Position numbers and translations under genes: made by a program. Below are positions 62,923 through 64,000 of a stretch of 64,000 nucleotides of DNA, piece by piece. The stretch covers positions 1-64,000 of the forward strand of contig DASYHP010000076.1 of the NCBI GenBank assembly GCA_035998495.1, in the 5' to 3' direction. The notes beneath the pieces were generated by a model. It was not told where the DNA came from and did no database searches. It was given only the letters and a program-made list of their open reading frames with translations. The DNA comes from Mesorhizobium_B sp035998495 (GTDB lineage: Bacteria > Pseudomonadota > Alphaproteobacteria > Rhizobiales > Rhizobiaceae). Numbering within the stretch: the first letter of the stretch is position 1; every line of letters starts with the position of its first letter.

Positions 62923-63210
62923 CTACGCGTCGCGCCAGGCGAAAGGCAACGGCGCTTCGCTGAAGGCGAAGCGGTCGAGATGGCTGGTCACCACCCCTTT
63001 GATGCGATCGAGGGTCTCGTCGCTGTTGGCTTCAACGCTGACGACAAATTCGGAGCCGGTGGCCGTCATCTTGGCCACCGCGTCGGGGAAGCGGACGGTG
63101 CCGGAACCGTCGTTGAGATCGACCTCAAGCCGGTGGCTCCAGTGCTTGCAGAGCTGCCGAAGATATTTGGCCGCGTTGGCGGTGGGCACACGGGCCGTTG
63201 CGGTGGTCAT
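62923..63210 (-). CDS. DUF2218 domain protein
   Basis: A 95-residue soluble protein matching the DUF2218 pattern: TANAAKYLRQLCKHWSHRLEV at the start, then a small beta region and a C-terminal helix segment ETLDRIKGVVTSHLDRFAF. The function of the family is unknown; it is often found next to iron-siderophore or metal genes. The ATG at 63210 gives the family length. Its 5' end overlaps the upstream gene by 86 bases in another frame. Confidence 0.85.
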   Translation of the reverse strand: MTTATARVPTANAAKYLRQLCKHWSHRLEVDLNDGSGTVRFPDAVAKMTATGSEFVVSVEANSDETLDRIKGVVTSHLDRFAFSEAPLPFAWRDA

Positions 63211-63544
63211 CGGGTCCGTCGTTTTCCTGCGGGAAACGGAACTGCGGCGGCGCCTCCGCTTCAGCGGCCCAGCCGGCCAGGGCGGCACGGCCTGCATCCG
63301 TGATTCGCTCGCGCCAGTCCGGCACGTTCACCTGCCTCATCCAGCTCGCACCGAAGCGCTGCGCGGCATCTTGAGGCGAAATGGGCTCGCCGCCGAAGTG
63401 ATAGTCCCATTCGGTCCAGCCAAGACGCATGCACTCATAGCCGGAGGGTCCGTGCGCCGCGCGCCGCTGCGGACCTTCGCTCGCGAGTTTTACGAGCCAT
63501 GCATTGCGGGCTGGCGTCACGCGGGGATGAATGGTCCTCTGCAC
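63125..63544 (-). CDS. Hypothetical protein overlapping DUF2218 gene
   Basis: A 139-residue soluble protein. It contains CMRLGWTEWDYHFGGEPISP and WRERITDAGRAALAG, a pattern seen in small uncharacterised, often phage-related proteins that end in an 'ITxAGRxAL' motif. The start is GTG 63544, with GGAGGGACC upstream; the frame runs on to 63664. Its 3' 86 bases overlap the DUF2218 gene in another frame, an arrangement that is unusually long for tandem genes. Confidence 0.55.
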   Translation of the reverse strand: MQRTIHPRVTPARNAWLVKLASEGPQRRAAHGPSGYECMRLGWTEWDYHFGGEPISPQDAAQRFGASWMRQVNVPDWRERITDAGRAALAGWAAEAEAPPQFRFPQENDGPDDHRNGPCAHRQRGQISSAALQALEPPA

Positions 63545-63678
63545 GATGGTCCCTCCTGCAGGAGCGTTCTCGATGGGTTGGAAAGGCAAGGCGCGACCAG
63601 CGGCGCCCCAGCTCCCACCCTGCCCCGGCCCGACCGCGCCGGGAGCGCGGCCGGGATTGGACATGGCGTATGCGGTGC

Positions 63679-64000
63679 TTAGAGCCGCTGGGGTTCGGGC
63701 GCCGGCGCGGGCTCAGCACCAGGAGCCGGCGGGGGAACGGCATCGCCTGCGGGCGCGCGCTCGCGATCGCCGCGCCGGCCGCGGCCGCGATCGTCCGGGC
63801 TCAACTGCCCGTCGCCATTGCGGTCGAGACGCTCGACAAGCCCCGTGAAGCGCTCGTTGAACTCCTCGGCCGTGACCTGGCCATTTCCGTCGTCGTCATG
63901 CTCCTGGAAGGCGTCCACCATCCGCTCACGCATCTGGTCGAGCCAGAGCGCCTGATACTCCTCGACCGACAGGTTGCCGTCGCGGTTGGCGTCGAACTGC
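63679..64000 (-). CDS. EF-hand domain protein (5' end outside window)
   Basis: The C-terminal 106 residues of a secreted or periplasmic-type calcium-binding protein. Three EF-hand loops are readable: DANRDGNLSVEE, DDDGNGQVTAEE and DRNGDGQLSPDD. A low-complexity tail follows, rich in Arg/Gly then Pro/Ala/Glu (residues after GRGRRGDRE). The N-terminus and any signal peptide lie beyond position 64000. Confidence 0.85.
   Translation of the reverse strand, partial: QFDANRDGNLSVEEYQALWLDQMRERMVDAFQEHDDDGNGQVTAEEFNERFTGLVERLDRNGDGQLSPDDRGRGRRGDRERAPAGDAVPPPAPGAEPAPAPEPQRL

Overview
The window is chromosomal DNA of a high-GC alphaproteobacterium, most likely of the order Hyphomicrobiales (Rhizobiales). 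The reasons are the initiator-tRNA 3' half at the left edge, a biliverdin-type bacteriophytochrome with HWE-family kinase, rnk, minCDE, DUF2218 and DUF3429 genes, and dispersed palindromes of the kind common in that order. Genus cannot be fixed from the sequence alone. No transposase, integrase, CRISPR array or rRNA is visible. Genes are dense and many overlap by 4 bases.

Layout. (1) 1-4.8 kb: end of tRNA-fMet with a terminator, then a red-light module: bacteriophytochrome, single-domain response regulator, receiver-HWE kinase hybrid, and a convergent heme oxygenase that makes the chromophore. (2) 4.8-13 kb: two EamA transporters, DUF3429 protein, two sugar dehydrogenases, an amidohydrolase lactonase, an FAD amine/amino-acid oxidase, a TRIC/UPF0126 channel. 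(3) 13-21.2 kb: sugar-acid operon read leftward (UxaA-type dehydratase, periplasmic binding protein, RbsA-type ATPase, two permeases, SMP-30 lactonase) with a divergent GntR regulator and a perfect 14-bp operator palindrome. With the SDR and amidohydrolase of region 2 it resembles an oxidative, non-phosphorylating deoxysugar/aldose pathway of the L-fucose type. (4) 21.2-31.4 kb: PatZ-like acyl-CoA synthetase/acetyltransferase, two tiny proteins, an operon of aldehyde dehydrogenase, M19 dipeptidase and an 811-residue DUF3726 protein of unknown function, then rnk and a NUDIX hydrolase.

(5) 31.4-49.5 kb is the most interesting part: a catabolic regulon for what looks like an N-methylated or otherwise substituted amine. 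It holds a GcvT-like aminomethyltransferase, two tandem PYROXD2/CrtI-like flavoproteins, a methyltransferase, a TetR regulator, a complete spermidine/putrescine-type ABC transporter, a class III aminotransferase, two Rieske oxygenase alpha subunits, a MOSC protein, and a fused kinase-phospholyase resembling hydroxylysine kinase joined to 5-phosphohydroxylysine phospho-lyase. All four divergent promoter regions in this block carry the same 16-bp palindrome, TTGAAYGNNCATTCAA or a close relative. This delimits the regulon directly from sequence and points to the encoded TetR protein as its regulator.

(6) 49.5-60.5 kb: hypothetical protein, double cold-shock protein, then a second sugar locus (SDR, beta-hydroxyacid dehydrogenase, LacI regulator, CUT1 ABC transporter, TIM-barrel isomerase, Gfo/Idh/MocA dehydrogenase) with LacI-type palindromes. 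(7) 60.6-64 kb: minCDE with an unusual repeat tail on MinE, DUF2218, an overlapping hypothetical gene and the 3' part of an EF-hand gene.

Three intergenic inverted-repeat elements lie at internal junctions or ends of the transporter genes, and a 162-bp element with 17-bp terminal inverted repeats lies between convergent genes at 43.5 kb. Function calls rest on motif recognition by eye. Substrates of the transporters and oxidative enzymes are inferred and unproven.
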